Origin: CAYMWF01 sp964394085 [NCBI: uncultured Gemmatimonadota bacterium]
Lineage (GTDB): Bacteria > GCA-2686955 > CAYMWF01
DNA: 22,839 nt
Assembly (NCBI GenBank): GCA_964394085.1
Contig: CAYMWF010000020.1
Location: 52,953 to 75,791, forward strand
Reading direction: 5' to 3'
Shown: positions 21,553-22,839 of the stretch, piece after piece
Layout of the letters: every line of letters begins with the position of its first letter
Position numbering within the stretch: position 1 is the stretch's first letter
Notes under the pieces: generated by a model
Databases searched by the model: none
The model's input: only the letters and a program-made list of their open reading frames with translations
What the model was told of the DNA's origin: nothing
Made by a program: the position numbers and the translations under genes

Positions 21553-22119
21553 TCAACCTTCCGGAATGGGGTGGGCTATTTTCTGGAGGGCTTCTTCGTA
21601 GTTGAACCCTTTGAAATGGGCATTCCCTTCCGCTTTATGGCAGATCGTGCAGGTTTCTTCGGTGATTTCAGTCAAACCGGCGGCGACCGACTTGGCATGA
21701 TCTTTCATGACGGCCGGCTTCCAGTATCCGCTCCCGGGGCCGTGGCATGCTTCGCAGGTTACGCCGTCATCTTTGACGAAGCCTTTCTGAAATCTTGCCG
21801 CGTCGAGGCCGTAGCCGGTGGTGTGGCACTTGAGGCATTCGGGCGCTTCGGTTGGATCGGCGGTCAAGCCGGCTTCTTCAGCGGCTTTCTTCGCCTGATC
21901 GGTTTTCAGCGTCTCGAAAGCGCGGAAGTGGCCTGATTCCATCCACTTTTCCTTCTGCATCCCCCGTTTTTCGCCCTTATGGCACATAACGCATTTCTTT
22001 TGTCCTGCATACAGATATTCATCGGCTGCGGCCGCGGGACAAACAAAGGCCGCCGCAAGTAGTCCGAGCAGGGCGAAAGTAATTGGAAGTATCCTGGATA
22101 TACTGTTTCTCGACCTCAT
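21553..22119 (-). CDS. Secreted tetraheme cytochrome c (c554-like)
   Basis: A 188-residue periplasmic cytochrome. The start at 22119 is chosen over an upstream in-frame ATG (22143) because GGGAGGG lies six bases before it and the signal peptide then begins directly (MRSRNSISRILPITFALLGL, cleavage near AAA-DE at about 32). Four CXXCH sites are at Cys43 (CVMCH), Cys95 (CLKCH), Cys122 (CEACH) and Cys157 (CTICH). The stretch CLKCHTTGYG and CEACHGPGSGY is characteristic of cytochrome c554-type multiheme proteins, where electrons pass to or from other periplasmic redox proteins. It converges on the cytochrome b gene, so it is not in that operon but may belong to the same electron path. It follows the hydrolase gene by 16 bases. 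Confidence 0.85.
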   Translation of the reverse strand: MRSRNSISRILPITFALLGLLAAAFVCPAAAADEYLYAGQKKCVMCHKGEKRGMQKEKWMESGHFRAFETLKTDQAKKAAEEAGLTADPTEAPECLKCHTTGYGLDAARFQKGFVKDDGVTCEACHGPGSGYWKPAVMKDHAKSVAAGLTEITEETCTICHKAEGNAHFKGFNYEEALQKIAHPIPEG

Positions 22120-22135
22120 TGGTCCCTCCCTGGAA

Positions 22136-22768
22136 TCAGGCAACGGCGGGCAGAAGCTCGAGCACGGTCTTCAGGTTTCCCGGGCATGCATACAGACACC
22201 AGTGCCCGACCGGAAAGAAACCGTGAGGAGTGTCGATGATTTCGAATCCCGGCGCTTTCCGGCTTCCCGGAGGAGTAATCACATCCCCCGTGGTGCCTAC
22301 CGAGATCAACCGGATATTTTCAGGTGACGGCGCGGCCTTGATCTCCCGGATGATGTCGCTTCCCGGCCTCGTCTGGGTCAGGCCTTTGATCAAACTGAGA
22401 GGCGGCAGGTAGCTCACGATGGCCGTTCTGCTGCCGTTCAGAGGCCCGCCCAGGGAGATCATAGTATCTATTTTACCCGCACCGCCGCCGCATGCGACGT
22501 AATAGTACCCGATAAGGCCCCCGAGGCTGATACCGACGAGCGACGCCCTCTCCGCTCCAGTCCTCTCGAGAGCCCGATCCACGACCCGGTCGACCCTTTC
22601 CGCGGATTTCCTGATATCGCCTGTGTTCATTAAGTCCTGAGGAACCGTATAGACGCGGTATCCCGACTTCCTGAAATAGAATCCATACAACTGTGCGCCG
22701 ATACGGGGAGCGCCCAGGCCGTTGACTATCACGAGGGGTTTCAAACTCATACGTCGAATATACATCAT
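22136..22768 (-). CDS. Alpha/beta hydrolase (lipase/PGAP1-like fold)
   Basis: A 210-residue protein without a signal peptide. LVIVNGLG near the N-terminus is the oxyanion strand, GISLGG (79-84) the nucleophile elbow with Ser81, Asp152 (TTGDVITP) the probable acid and His172 (DTPHGFFP) or His179 the base. It looks like a small esterase or lipase acting inside the cell; substrate unknown. The frame stays open further upstream to a TTG at 22807, but ATG at 22768 (or 22765, or 22750, giving MSLKPLVIV) is more likely; none has a strong ribosome binding site, so the start is uncertain. It precedes the c554-like cytochrome gene by 16 bases and is probably cotranscribed with it. Bases 22769-22839 show nothing else I can identify. 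Confidence 0.7.
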   Translation of the reverse strand: MMYIRRMSLKPLVIVNGLGAPRIGAQLYGFYFRKSGYRVYTVPQDLMNTGDIRKSAERVDRVVDRALERTGAERASLVGISLGGLIGYYYVACGGGAGKIDTMISLGGPLNGSRTAIVSYLPPLSLIKGLTQTRPGSDIIREIKAAPSPENIRLISVGTTGDVITPPGSRKAPGFEIIDTPHGFFPVGHWCLYACPGNLKTVLELLPAVA

Positions 22769-22839
22769 CTGTGCAACCGTGTTCCAGGGAATTCGGATAT
22801 AAGACAATGCCCCCGGTCGGTTTCACGTGTCCGGAAAGG

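Overview
The window is GC-rich (roughly 60 % by eye, lower in the first 490 bases and around 5.7-5.9 kb) bacterial chromosomal DNA. A complete [NiFe]-hydrogenase maturation block (hypF-hypC-hypD-hypE-hypB), several tetraheme c-type cytochromes and many secreted beta-propeller or hydrolase proteins suggest a Gram-negative-type, anaerobic or respiratory environmental bacterium. LVIVD and PQQ-like propellers, a C45 acyltransferase and repeat-rich intergenic DNA are reminiscent of FCB-group candidate phyla (Krumholzibacteriota, Eisenbacteria, Latescibacterota and similar). That placement is an impression, not a demonstrated assignment. I see no phage, IS transposase, CRISPR array, rRNA or tRNA.

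Layout. Bases 1-7 are the first codons of a gene leaving the left edge on the minus strand. An AT-richer divergent spacer (8-492) holds a strong plus-strand terminator and a consensus promoter for satD-DUF3307 (493-1943, plus). From 2097 to 8506 a minus-strand block encodes exported proteins: a GH39-like glycosidase with an Ig-like N-terminus, a C45-type autoproteolytic acyltransferase, an alpha/beta hydrolase and a PQQ-type propeller; the last three are probably one operon. At 8971-11064 (plus) lies an exported LVIVD propeller. At 11526-13235 is a nucleoside 2-deoxyribosyltransferase-like gene followed by a ribokinase, a plausible nucleoside or sugar salvage pair. From 13846 to 19793 is the hyp cluster; hypA and hydrogenase structural genes are not in the window. 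After a structured 0.55-kb spacer come a membrane-anchored tetraheme cytochrome and a cytochrome b (20348-21498, plus). Convergent to them are a secreted c554-like tetraheme cytochrome and an alpha/beta hydrolase (minus).

How the genes may work together. HypF and HypE make cyanide ligands, HypC and HypD assemble the Fe(CN)2CO unit, and HypB supplies nickel, so the cell should make at least one [NiFe]-hydrogenase. The tetraheme lipoprotein plus cytochrome b pair could pass electrons between the quinone pool and periplasmic redox partners, perhaps including that hydrogenase. This link rests on proximity only.

The most distinctive feature is the density of short tandem repeats and palindromes: a ~32-bp array, a 78-bp duplication, 27-bp minisatellites both between genes and inside coding regions (the deoxyribosyltransferase tail and two expansions in hypF), an 18-bp array between hypC and hypD through which the hypC frame stays open after its stop codon, four perfect palindromes centred on CACGTG, and a ~333-bp inverted-repeat element after hypB. 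I did not recognise a defence system; the best candidates for something undescribed are these repeats and the structured element.
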